In this document: piece by piece, positions 8,306 to 16,043 of the stretch
Layout: every line of letters begins with the position of its first letter
How positions within the stretch are numbered: position 1 is the stretch's first letter
NCBI RefSeq assembly: GCF_011008845.1
Contig: NZ_JAAIWM010000008.1
Span: 81,512 to 145,511, forward strand
Length of the DNA stretch: 64,000 nucleotides
Direction: 5' to 3'
From: Bacillus mesophilus
GTDB taxonomy: Bacteria > Bacillota > Bacilli > Bacillales > SA4
Position numbers and translations under genes: made by a program
Notes under the pieces: model-generated
Told to the model about the DNA's origin: nothing
The model's input: the letters and a program-made list of their open reading frames with translations, nothing else
Databases searched by the model: none

Positions 8306-8459
8306 AATGCTTGTAAAGATCAAGCCGGATCTTAGAGTCTTGAACTTTTTCTTCAAATTCTTCGTCCTGGGCAGACTCATGGTTTATCGCTGAATTTACG
8401 TATTCTTCATTGGTTACATATAATACTTCATTCGTTAAATGCCCTTCATCTCTACTCAT
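8304..8459 (-). CDS. Small acidic protein, 51 aa, unknown function
   Basis: AAAGGAGGG lies 5 bp before the ATG, a very strong ribosome binding site, and the 51-residue frame ends in the shared bidirectional terminator. The product is acidic and soluble (MSRDEGHLTNEV... ending RLDLYKH), with no membrane segment. I do not recognise it. The ideal RBS and terminator placement argue that it is a real gene. Confidence 0.72.
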   Translation of the reverse strand: MSRDEGHLTNEVLYVTNEEYVNSAINHESAQDEEFEEKVQDSKIRLDLYKH

Positions 8460-8672
8460 TACAAACCCTCCTTTAAAATATAATAGGAACCTCCTCTATA
8501 ATTTCTACCTAATGGATATTTTTAAACCTATAAGAACATTCATTCACTACGATCAAACACTTATAACTTAAATAAAAAGCAATTATTATTTCATACACCG
8601 ATACAAGTATTCAACATGATTACTTGATATAATATAGAATATATTTTGAAGTAATAAAAACGAGGTGTAGTA

Positions 8673-9866
8673 ATGGAGATTAAATTTTCAAAGAAAATGG
8701 ATAGCTTTCCAACTAGTATTTTTAATGAGCTTTCCTCCTATAAAAAGAGAAAAATAAATGAAGGATATGACATCATTGATCTTAGTGTAGGGAGTCCAGA
8801 TTTACCTCCACCCCCTTTTGTGATGGAAGAACTTTCAAATTACGCAAAACAACCTGCATACTATGGATATACTCTAACCGGAACATCTGAGTTTAATAAT
8901 GCTGTATGTACTTATTATCAACACAAGTATGATGTGTCTATTGCAGCAGAAAATGAAGCCTTAATGGTTATGGGCTCACAGGATGGACTTGTTCATCTAC
9001 CAATGGTTCTTACCAATCCGGGTGATCTGATCCTTGTACCAGACCCAGGATATACAGCGTATGCAGCAGGAATTTCTTTGGCTGAAGCCATACCTTATCC
9101 CATGCCGCTACAGTCAGAAAATAACTTTTTACCTAACTTAACTCTCATTCCAGAAGAGGTATGTGAGAAAGCAAAGTTAATGATTTTAAACTTTCCAGGA
9201 AATCCTGTTCCAGCAATGGCAACATCTGAATTTTTTGAAGAGGTAGTGCAGTTTGCAAAGAAATACAACATTATTGTTTTGCACGATTTTGCCTATTGTG
9301 AGTTGTATTATGATAAAAAACCAATTAGTTTTCTATCTGTTGATGGAGCTAAGGAAGTAGGAATTGAGTTTAATTCTTTATCAAAGAGCTTTAATATGGC
9401 TGGCTGTAGAATTGGATATGTAGTAGGTAACTCCGAGGTGATTTCAGGTCTTGACAGACTTAAGTCTAACCTAGACTATGGGGTTTTCTTACCTATTCAG
9501 AAGGCAGCTATACGAGCATTAAAGGATGAATCTATTTTTACAGACAGTCTAAGGAGAATTTATAGGGAGAGAAGAGATTCATTAGTAACAGGACTAAGAG
9601 AACTGGGCTGGAATGTTAGTTCCCCATTAGCATCGATGTTTTTATGGGCAGAGGTACCCAAACAATTTACTTCAAAAGAGTTTGCTTATAAATTGCTAGA
9701 TGATGCAGGGGTAGTGGTTACACCCGGAATCGCTTTTGGCAATGAGGGTGAAGGGTATGTCAGGATTGCGATTGTACAGGATGAAGCGGTCTTACAAAGA
9801 GCAGTTAAAAAAATAAAAGACAGTGGCATTGTATTAGAAAGTGCCTTAGAGGAGGAGAGTGTATGA
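8673..9866 (+). CDS. PLP-dependent class I/II aminotransferase
   Basis: 397 residues, fold type I. The PLP-binding lysine is K238 in SLSKSFNMAG, with D205 (HDFAY) for the pyridine nitrogen and R246 (GCRIGY) for the phosphate. NFPGNPVPAMA is the conserved Asn-Pro region. It resembles the alanine/LL-diaminopimelate aminotransferase branch. It is first in an operon: the following M20 hydrolase starts within its stop codon (ATGA overlap). It probably makes or removes the amino group of the amino acid handled by the downstream N-acyl chemistry. Confidence 0.88.
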   Translation: MEIKFSKKMDSFPTSIFNELSSYKKRKINEGYDIIDLSVGSPDLPPPPFVMEELSNYAKQPAYYGYTLTGTSEFNNAVCTYYQHKYDVSIAAENEALMVMGSQDGLVHLPMVLTNPGDLILVPDPGYTAYAAGISLAEAIPYPMPLQSENNFLPNLTLIPEEVCEKAKLMILNFPGNPVPAMATSEFFEEVVQFAKKYNIIVLHDFAYCELYYDKKPISFLSVDGAKEVGIEFNSLSKSFNMAGCRIGYVVGNSEVISGLDRLKSNLDYGVFLPIQKAAIRALKDESIFTDSLRRIYRERRDSLVTGLRELGWNVSSPLASMFLWAEVPKQFTSKEFAYKLLDDAGVVVTPGIAFGNEGEGYVRIAIVQDEAVLQRAVKKIKDSGIVLESALEEESV

Positions 9867-10999
9867 AAGTAGTAGAAGAAAAAATTCTCAATTACTTTAA
9901 TTTTTTACATGAGCATCCTGAACTTAGTTTTGAAGAGGTAAATACAACTAAGTATATCGAGTCCATTCTAATAGAACAAGGATGCAGAGTGACAACATTC
10001 AAAAACTGTACCGGTGTTATTGGTGATATAGGAGAAGGTAAGCCAGTTGTTGCTGTTCGTGCTGATATGGATGCTCTATGGCAGGAGGTGGATGGAGAGT
10101 ATAAAGCCAATCACTCATGTGGTCATGACGCCCATATGGCTATGGTCTTAGGAATTATTGAGGAAGTGAAGAGTCTGCCATCCTTACCAAAAGGGACGAT
10201 TCGGTTTATTTTTCAACCAGCAGAAGAAAAAGGGAAAGGTGCTCTTCAATTATTTGAAGAGGGCGTTATTGATGACGTTGATTATTTGTTTGGTGTTCAC
10301 TTAAGACCCATTCAGGAATTACCAAATGGAAAAGCAACACCTGCTATTATACATGGAGCTGCTAGATTTATAGAGGGTAAGATCATTGCAGAAGACCTTC
10401 ATGGAGCAAGACCTCATTTGGGTGCCAACGCAATCGAAGTGGGTGCAGCGCTAGTGGGGCTAACTAATGGAATTCATTTAGATCCAATGGTCCCTTATTC
10501 TGTAAAGATGACGGCCTTTCATGCTGGTGGGAAAAGTTTAAATATTATCCCTGGACGAGCTACTTTTGGACTTGATTTACGAGCACAATCTAATGAAACA
10601 ATGGATCAATTAGTCGCCACTATTAAAGACCGTATTAAAGCCCTTGAAGCCTATTATAATGTGGAAATACCTATGGAGTTTACGTCACACATAGCAGCAG
10701 CTATGGTCAATGAGGAAGCTCAGGAGATCATGAAGCAGGCTATTAAAGAAATCGTAGGTGAAGAAAACGTGGAGCCTCCTTTGGTAACTACAGGTGGAGA
10801 CGATTTTCATTTCTATACAATTAAGCGACCACACTTAAAGGCGACTATGCTTGGATTAGGCTGTGACCTTCAGCCTGGACTTCACCATCCAAAGATGGTC
10901 TTTAACCAAAAAGCTTTACCAGTAGGGACTGCTATTTTAACTAAAGCTCTTCTTTTAGCAATGGAAAAGGAGAAGGATGGAGAACGTGCTTCATATTAA
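9863..10999 (+). CDS. M20-family amidohydrolase (N-acyl amino acid deacylase type)
   Basis: 378 residues. Typical M20 amidohydrolase motifs are HEHPELSFEE near residue 16, RADMDAL at 66-72, HSCGHDAHMAM at 84-94 and QPAEEKGKGA at 118-127, followed by a dimerisation domain. Members hydrolyse N-acetyl, N-succinyl or aryl amides of amino acids. Its place between an aminotransferase, a GNAT and an enolase-superfamily racemase suggests removal of an N-acyl group from an L-amino acid. It overlaps both neighbours (4 nt and 23 nt). Confidence 0.87.
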   Translation: MKVVEEKILNYFNFLHEHPELSFEEVNTTKYIESILIEQGCRVTTFKNCTGVIGDIGEGKPVVAVRADMDALWQEVDGEYKANHSCGHDAHMAMVLGIIEEVKSLPSLPKGTIRFIFQPAEEKGKGALQLFEEGVIDDVDYLFGVHLRPIQELPNGKATPAIIHGAARFIEGKIIAEDLHGARPHLGANAIEVGAALVGLTNGIHLDPMVPYSVKMTAFHAGGKSLNIIPGRATFGLDLRAQSNETMDQLVATIKDRIKALEAYYNVEIPMEFTSHIAAAMVNEEAQEIMKQAIKEIVGEENVEPPLVTTGGDDFHFYTIKRPHLKATMLGLGCDLQPGLHHPKMVFNQKALPVGTAILTKALLLAMEKEKDGERASY

Positions 11000-11798
11000 A
11001 ACATTAACAACTCTTCAAGAGGTTAAGAGTGTTCAAGCAGTCGAGGAACAAGTGTGGAATAGTCCTTCCATACCTGAACATCAAATATATACTGCCATTC
11101 AAAATGGTGGGATTCTACTAGGAGCATACTTAGATAATAATTTAATCGGTTTTTTATATAGCTTTCCTGGTTATAAGGAAGGTTCAATCTATTTATGCTC
11201 ACATATGCTTGGAATCTTGCCGGGATATCGTAAAAGCGGGATAGGACATCAATTGAAGGAAAAACAGAGGGAACTAGCCTTGCAAAAAGGATATTCCTTG
11301 ATCACATGGACGTTTGATCCGTTAGAAAGTGTAAATGCCTACTTAAATATACACAAGCTAAAAGGAATTACTGGTTCATATTTGGAGAACCACTATGGTA
11401 ATCTTAATGACTCGTTAAATCAGGGAATGCCGACTGATCGGTTTTTAGTAGAGTGGTGGATTAACAGCAAGCATGTTAACGATGAGAACACCAACTCTCT
11501 CTCGATAAATGAATATAAAGCCTTAATTGCTATAGAACAAGATAAGCTTGGCTTTCCGTATATAGTTGACACATACAACCAAGAACTATCTCAAAATCAT
11601 TACTTAGTACCGGTACCAGAAAACTTTCAACAGATCAAAAAGGATAGGCCAGAACTAGCCATGGAATGGAGATTAGAAACAAGAACACAATTTCAGAAAT
11701 TATTATCTAAGGGATATGTTGCAGCTGATATTAGAAGAGAGTCAAAGAATGGTGTAAGCTACTATGTGTTTTCTTTAAAAAATAGTCTGAGCATTTAG
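10977..11798 (+). CDS. GNAT-family N-acyltransferase
   Basis: 273 residues. The N-terminal half holds a GNAT fold with an acyl-CoA loop region (LGILPGYRKSGIGHQLKEK, close to the R/Q-x-x-G-x-G/A motif) and the later Asn-Ala region (ESVNAYLNIHKL). The C-terminal half is a separate domain typical of the predicted acyltransferases found beside N-succinylamino acid racemases. AAGGAGAAGG precedes the ATG, which lies inside the upstream gene. It probably N-acylates the D-amino acid that the next gene epimerises. Confidence 0.82.
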   Translation: MENVLHIKTLTTLQEVKSVQAVEEQVWNSPSIPEHQIYTAIQNGGILLGAYLDNNLIGFLYSFPGYKEGSIYLCSHMLGILPGYRKSGIGHQLKEKQRELALQKGYSLITWTFDPLESVNAYLNIHKLKGITGSYLENHYGNLNDSLNQGMPTDRFLVEWWINSKHVNDENTNSLSINEYKALIAIEQDKLGFPYIVDTYNQELSQNHYLVPVPENFQQIKKDRPELAMEWRLETRTQFQKLLSKGYVAADIRRESKNGVSYYVFSLKNSLSI

Positions 11799-11829
11799 CA
11801 TATATAAAAGTAAAGGAGCAAGGTGACCT

Positions 11830-12948
11830 ATGAATCCAATATCAATCAAAAAGGTCGTTCTTCATAAATTAGTTATGAGACTTAACGACCCCTTCTCTAC
11901 AAGCTTTGGTACATTTCAGGATAAAGAGTTTTTTGTTGTTGAAATGATTGATGAGAATGGAGTCCAAGGGTTTGGTGAATCCGTTGCATTTACCAGCCCA
12001 TGGTATAGTGAAGAAACGGTTAAAACTAATGAACACATAATGAGTGATTTTTTAATTCCTCTACTTCTTTCGGCGCCTATTCATCATCCAGATGAGGTCT
12101 CTTCAAGATTCAGTACCATTCGTAGTAATAACATGGCTAAATCCGCATTAGAAGGTGCTGTCTGGGATTTATATGCTAAAAGAAGCAATATTCCTCTAGC
12201 AAAAGCCTTAGGAGGAGAAAAACAACAGATTGATGTAGGAATAAGCATAGGAATTCAACCAACTGTGACAGAGCTCCTTCGAGTAATCGATCAGAATGTA
12301 ACAGAAGGTTATAAGCGAATCAAGATAAAGATTAAGCCAGGCTGGGATGTTGACATATTAAAAGAAGTGAGAAAGCAATTTCCGAGTACTGCTTTAATGG
12401 CTGATGCTAACTCTGCTTATACGTTAAAGGACATTGAACATTTAAAGAAGCTCGATGATTTAAATTTGACCATGATTGAACAACCTCTAGCTCATGATGA
12501 TATTATTGATCACGCGAAGTTACAATCTGTGTTAGAGACACCGGTTTGTTTAGACGAGAGTATACATTCTTTTGATGATGTAAGACATGCTGTGGAGCTA
12601 GGAAGTTGTAAAATTATCAATGTTAAAATTGGTAGGGTTGGTGGGTTGAGCGAATCCAAACGAATTCATGATTACTGTAAGGAGCAAAACATTCCGGTTT
12701 GGTGTGGAGGAATGTTAGAAGCGGGTATCGGAAGAGCGCATAATATTGCGTTAACAACGTTAAGTCAATTCAACCTCCCAGGCGACACAGCAGCATCAAG
12801 TCGTTACTGGTCAAAGGACATTATTGACCCAGAGGTGTTGGTCAATAATGGAGTTATTCAGGTGCCTTCAAGTCCGGGAATTGGGTATGAGGTTAATTGG
12901 ACTAATCTTGAATCTTACCGTGTAGATAAAAAAGTATTTGTCAAATAA
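11830..12948 (+). CDS. Enolase-superfamily racemase (N-acylamino acid racemase / o-succinylbenzoate synthase-like)
   Basis: 372 residues of the muconate-lactonising subgroup. Visible catalytic features are the KIKIK lysines (K165-K169), the metal ligands D192 (DAN), E217 (IEQPL) and D242 (LDES), and the second base K266 (NVKIGRVGG). It matches menC-like NSAR/OSBS proteins. No menaquinone genes are nearby, and the partners (GNAT and M20) are those of N-succinyl-amino acid D-to-L conversion, so racemisation is more likely than OSB synthesis. AAAGGAGCAAGGTG precedes the ATG. Confidence 0.85.
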   Translation: MNPISIKKVVLHKLVMRLNDPFSTSFGTFQDKEFFVVEMIDENGVQGFGESVAFTSPWYSEETVKTNEHIMSDFLIPLLLSAPIHHPDEVSSRFSTIRSNNMAKSALEGAVWDLYAKRSNIPLAKALGGEKQQIDVGISIGIQPTVTELLRVIDQNVTEGYKRIKIKIKPGWDVDILKEVRKQFPSTALMADANSAYTLKDIEHLKKLDDLNLTMIEQPLAHDDIIDHAKLQSVLETPVCLDESIHSFDDVRHAVELGSCKIINVKIGRVGGLSESKRIHDYCKEQNIPVWCGGMLEAGIGRAHNIALTTLSQFNLPGDTAASSRYWSKDIIDPEVLVNNGVIQVPSSPGIGYEVNWTNLESYRVDKKVFVK

Positions 12949-12950
12949 AC

Positions 12951-12994
12951 AAAAGAGTGAAAAAATCAAAGAGATTTTTTCACTCTTTTTGGTT
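12951..12994. terminator. Bidirectional terminator after the racemase operon
   Basis: A 17-bp stem AAAAGAGTGAAAAAATC / GATTTTTTCACTCTTTT with a 5-nt loop, followed by T. It also contains the stop codon of the convergent minus-strand gene. Confidence 0.9.
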
Positions 12995-13486
12995 TGTCTG
13001 GTTGGCTTTGTTCTTTAAAATAACATAATAGAAGATCGTTAAACTTTGCAATCCGACGTAAATTGGGACCGAAAAAGCTAGTCTGTATCCTTGTTTGTAA
13101 TGAAATATTCCGAATTTAGTACCTACATATTCTAAGATAATAGCGAAAAATGTCCAAACTATAATATAAAAGATGGTTTTATAGCCTCTAATTTTAAAGT
13201 GCTCATAAAAATATATTAAAAAATAGCCAAAGGGACCATACATGACATATGTGAGAATATCAAACACCTCATACTTAGAGTTATCATTCACATCATAAAA
13301 GTCAAAAGGCGGGATACTAATCGAGTGGTCTGAAAGTAGTCCTATATAAAATCCTAATAATAGAAGAGTAATAGAAGTGCCAAGTGAAAATTTTTTAGGT
13401 AAGAGAAATATAAGAGTGTACATTACGACAGATACAATAATAATAAACCATTCATTTTCATTAAATTGATTATCATAAATGATCAT
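12980..13486 (-). CDS. Small multi-TM membrane protein (CBO0543-like)
   Basis: 168 residues with about five hydrophobic segments (near 13-30, 35-50, 85-97, 104-122 and 138-158) and motifs such as GTKFGIFHYKQGY. This is typical of the uncharacterised CBO0543-type Bacillus membrane family. It overlaps the upstream gene of the same family by 14 nt. No function is known and none can be inferred from the neighbours. Confidence 0.7.
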   Translation of the reverse strand: MIIYDNQFNENEWFIIIVSVVMYTLIFLLPKKFSLGTSITLLLLGFYIGLLSDHSISIPPFDFYDVNDNSKYEVFDILTYVMYGPFGYFLIYFYEHFKIRGYKTIFYIIVWTFFAIILEYVGTKFGIFHYKQGYRLAFSVPIYVGLQSLTIFYYVILKNKANQTNQKE

Positions 13487-13952
13487 ATTTAGTCTTCCTT
13501 AATTCAAAATGACGTATCAACTTTGCAAATAGAAAGGTTAAGATGATAAATAATATAATCTCAACTAGCGTATACCAATTGTTCCACTGTTTATATGAAT
13601 AAACCTCAAGTCTTTCTCCAAGAATTTCAACCGCAAATATAAAAATGCCTGCAGATAATATGGTTAGTACTTTATGAATGTTTTTCTTATAAAGATAAAA
13701 TAGGTTAATCATGATTAGAAGCGCCAATGGGTAGAGAAGAGTTCTATAAAGGAAATAAGCCACGAAAAAATCAGACTGTTCACTTCTCTCAATCCACTTT
13801 AAGTTGAAACCGACAATCGTAAATGTATTTTTTATGAGGATGGATGTGGTTAAAAAAAGAAATGAATTTTCTGTGAATGAAAATGGTTTAGGCAAAAAAA
13901 TTAATATCATCGTTAGAAGCCAAGCTAGCATGATAAATATAGTTAGTACCAT
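13473..13952 (-). CDS. Small multi-TM membrane protein (CBO0543-like)
   Basis: 159 residues with about five hydrophobic segments, and related in layout to the next gene (shared ILGERLEVYSYKQWN-like loop versus GTKFGIFHYKQGY). The two genes overlap and probably arose by duplication; the products may form a heteromer. The ATG at 13952 has an AAAGGTGACAG site upstream. Unknown function. Confidence 0.68.
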   Translation of the reverse strand: MVLTIFIMLAWLLTMILIFLPKPFSFTENSFLFLTTSILIKNTFTIVGFNLKWIERSEQSDFFVAYFLYRTLLYPLALLIMINLFYLYKKNIHKVLTILSAGIFIFAVEILGERLEVYSYKQWNNWYTLVEIILFIILTFLFAKLIRHFELRKTKYDHL

Positions 13953-14149
13953 GTAAAAACTGTCACCTTTTTCTGAGGTATAAGATTCTGAATATAGAAG
14001 AAGTGTTTGTAAATTAAATTGTTCTAAATACTTACTATTTATACAAGTTTGTAAAAAGTATCATACATTTACTAAAATAAATAAAATTCACCCAATTTTT
14101 TACAAGCAAGAACTGAAGTTATAAAAAGTTTACTTATTGAACCGTATAA

Positions 14150-14440
14150 TAATAGAATCCTATTAGTTCGATTAGGAACGAGTGCTCATATATAGGTTTC
14201 TTCCTAAATAAAGGATTGAAGATTACATCGATTGACTATTCAAATAATATGTTAAAAATAGCTAAGGAAAAGTATAAGGATGAACGTTCATCCAAATGGA
14301 CGCTCAACAGTTGGGTTTTAAAGATGTATTTTTGAGCTAGTTGTTGTGAGTTTAATAGTCCGGACCCTAATAAATTGAGTGAAATCGTACGCGTATTAAG
14401 TGAAAAGGGATTTTGTATGGAAAGTAAAAAAGATCATTAA
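14150..14440 (+). pseudogene. Decayed class I SAM-dependent methyltransferase
   Basis: Short methyltransferase-like pieces occur in order but in different frames: LLVRLGTSAH, then IGFFLNKGLKITSIDYS with NNMLKIAKEKY (motif I/II region), then MDAQQLGFKD, then FELVVVSLI (motif IV), then DPNKLSEIVRVLSEKGF. At least three frameshifts and several stops separate them. It is too broken to be functional. Confidence 0.75.
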
Positions 14441-14483
14441 AAAGACTAAGCAACATTAGCAAGCAGCTAATTATTGCTTAGTC
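14439..14483 (-). terminator. Terminator of the HesB-like gene
   Basis: GACTAAGCAA / TTGCTTAGTC outer stem with an inner ATTAGC / GCTAAT stem and loop AAGCA. On the minus strand it is followed by a T-run. Confidence 0.75.
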
Positions 14484-14493
14484 AAAATCTTAA

Positions 14494-14757
14494 TTAACAG
14501 CAATTACCGGTATTCCCCATTAACGAAAGTCCTTGCTTATCTCCACTTAAATCTAAAACTAGATCATCCGTATTAGGTTTTATCTTAGGCTCTATTGCCA
14601 CTAAAACCTCATTTATGGTTAGAACTTCATCTTCTGCTTTTGGCTCATCCAGAGCCAATCCAATTTGGGGTGCTCCTCAGCCAAATCCTGCAAAATAAAT
14701 TCGAACCGTTTTTGAGTTTTGTTTCAAGAAATCTCTTGCTTCGTTTGTAACAATCAT
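14494..14757 (-). CDS. HesB/IscA-like small protein, candidate selenoprotein (UGA at codon 27)
   Basis: The minus-strand frame starts at ATG 14757 after AAGGGA and gives 87 codons to TAA. It reads VRIYFAGFG, then TGA (14679-14677), then GAPQIGLALDEP, and ends MGNTGNCC. Small HesB/IscA-like proteins have FAGFGCGGP at this place and a C-terminal CC, so the UGA occupies the conserved cysteine. HesB-like selenoproteins are a family known from other bacteria. A perfect 7-bp hairpin with loop TGGAT begins 18 nt after the UGA. With no other lesion in the gene, selenocysteine is the best reading. The family is linked to Fe-S or metal binding; the exact role is unknown. Confidence 0.8.
14640..14658 (-). 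promoter_or_regulatory. SECIS-like hairpin downstream of in-frame UGA (HesB-like gene)
   Basis: On the minus strand TTGGCTC (14658-14652) pairs perfectly with GAGCCAA (14646-14640) around loop TGGAT. The loop begins 25 nt after the UGA. GG near the start of a small apical loop at this distance is the bacterial SECIS layout, and it parallels the hairpin in the FrnE-like gene. Confidence 0.7.
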
Positions 14758-14949
14758 TATTATTCATTCCCTTCACGTTCTAAAAACTAGTTGATGTTAT
14801 TATCATAGTTCACATTCCTATAGTATCAGATGTTTATACTAAAATTCCATTTAATTGTTTTTAATGTGATCAAAGTTTATATCATATATTCTGCTTTGTA
14901 CTAGTTATGTGGCATTTTTTATAATTCCATTTAAAAGGAGGGCGCAATA

Positions 14950-14997
14950 ATGGTTACGAAACTTAATTGTAATAACTTAAAGTCTTTAGTCACATAA
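14950..14997 (+). CDS. Possible 15-codon micro-ORF with strong RBS
   Basis: AAAAGGAGGGCG lies 6 bp before the ATG, a near-ideal ribosome binding site, yet the frame (MVTKLNCNNLKSLVT) ends after 15 codons. It may be a leader peptide for the 56-aa gene downstream, a true micropeptide, or the 5' relic of a lost gene. Confidence 0.3.
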   Translation: MVTKLNCNNLKSLVT

Positions 14998-15085
14998 AAA
15001 AAACAATTTATATTTTTATACACAAACCTGTATAAATATGTTTAAAAATGGATAAATATAAAATAAGTAGAAAAGGAGGTTTGTG

Positions 15086-15256
15086 ATGGAAGCTAATATG
15101 AGTTTGGATGAAGTGAAAATGGGTATCCAGAGGTTAACGGCATTAGAAGAGAACTTAAGCAAAAAGAAGGTTAAGCTGCTACACCCTCAATTAATGAGAA
15201 ATGCACTGCACTATTTTCCGAATTGGGAAAGTGCAATTAAACAGAGTATCTCATAG
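15086..15256 (+). CDS. Small protein, 56 aa, unknown function
   Basis: AAAAGGAGGT (15071-15080) fixes the ATG. The product is largely helical. Its C-terminal half (HPQLMRNALHYFPNWESAIKQ) resembles short helical repeats ending in a Tyr-Phe-x-x-Trp turn that occur in small Bacillus proteins and some DNA-associated repeats. I do not recognise a named family. A perfect 13-bp terminator follows at 15336. Confidence 0.65.
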   Translation: MEANMSLDEVKMGIQRLTALEENLSKKKVKLLHPQLMRNALHYFPNWESAIKQSIS

Positions 15257-15335
15257 TGTTTCTACTTAAAAAAAATGATCACAATACTTCTCAGTAGTGA
15301 AAAATAAAATCATCTGCCATTAAACAGGTCAGTAA

Positions 15336-15372
15336 AAGGACAGAAATCATTCTAAGATTTCTGTCCTTCTTA
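15336..15372 (+). terminator. Rho-independent terminator
   Basis: 13-bp perfect stem AAGGACAGAAATC / GATTTCTGTCCTT, 7-nt loop, followed by CTT. Confidence 0.85.
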
Positions 15373-15459
15373 ACGTAGTCCTATTTTATAGAGAATTCCT
15401 ACTATTTTTTTGGAAAATAACCCCTTTTTCTATATTTACATTTTCTTGCTTTTAAATTA

Positions 15460-15481
15460 TTATCATTATTGATAATGATAA
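15460..15481. promoter_or_regulatory. Fur-like operator palindrome before ArsR-like gene
   Basis: TTATCATTAT-TG-ATAATGATAA is a perfect inverted repeat with 10-bp arms that contains overlapping TGATAAT/ATTATCA half-sites like those of Fur-family boxes. It ends 4 bp before the GGAGG of the next gene, so a bound repressor would block transcription or initiation. It may instead be the operator of the ArsR-like protein itself. Confidence 0.55.
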
Positions 15482-15494
15482 ATGGAGGAAACGA

Positions 15495-16028
15495 ATGAGT
15501 GAATCAAAAGCAGATCTTTTACTACACCCCATTAGGATGAGGATTCTCCAGTCGTTAATTAATGAATCCCTAAGTGCCCAGCAAATGAGGGAGAAATTGC
15601 CGGAAGTCCCACAAGCAACCTTTTATCGTCACCTCAAGAAACTCTATGAGTCAGGAACTATATTTGTAACGGATGAACAGCCAATACGTGGAACGATAGA
15701 AAAGGTCTACTCTCTTTCTCCAAATAATTCTCAGATCAATAATGGAGACCTTTCCGAATATACGAAGGATCAACACTTGGAGCTTTTTATGAAATATATG
15801 GCCAATTTGCTTTCAGAGTATGAACAATATGTATCACAGGGTTCATTTGATTTTGAAAAAGATGGCGTTTCATTAAGGCAAGCAACGATCTTTTTATCTG
15901 ACGAAGAGTTTAAGGATTTTCTGCAAGAGGTTAGTCAAGCCTATGCAAAGGTGATAAAAAACCAACCTTCACCTAATAGAAAGAAAAGAACCTTTGCCAA
16001 TATAATTATTCCAGGAATAAACCAATAA
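15495..16028 (+). CDS. ArsR-like winged-helix transcriptional regulator
   Basis: 177 residues. The N-terminal 75 residues are a winged helix (LLHPIRMRILQSL, then SAQQMREKLPEVPQATFYRHL as recognition region, then the IRGTIEKVYSL wing). The remainder is helical, as in the HTH_20/YrkP-like ArsR relatives. No metal-binding cysteines are present, so it is not a metal sensor of the classical type. GGAGG precedes the ATG. It is co-transcribed with an alpha/beta hydrolase 15 bp downstream. Confidence 0.8.
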   Translation: MSESKADLLLHPIRMRILQSLINESLSAQQMREKLPEVPQATFYRHLKKLYESGTIFVTDEQPIRGTIEKVYSLSPNNSQINNGDLSEYTKDQHLELFMKYMANLLSEYEQYVSQGSFDFEKDGVSLRQATIFLSDEEFKDFLQEVSQAYAKVIKNQPSPNRKKRTFANIIIPGINQ

Positions 16029-16043
16029 GGGGAGAGATCTAGA

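Noticed and set aside
14336..14341. TGA in the methyltransferase relic as a selenocysteine
   Set aside because: The surrounding gene is broken in several frames, so this is ordinary decay.
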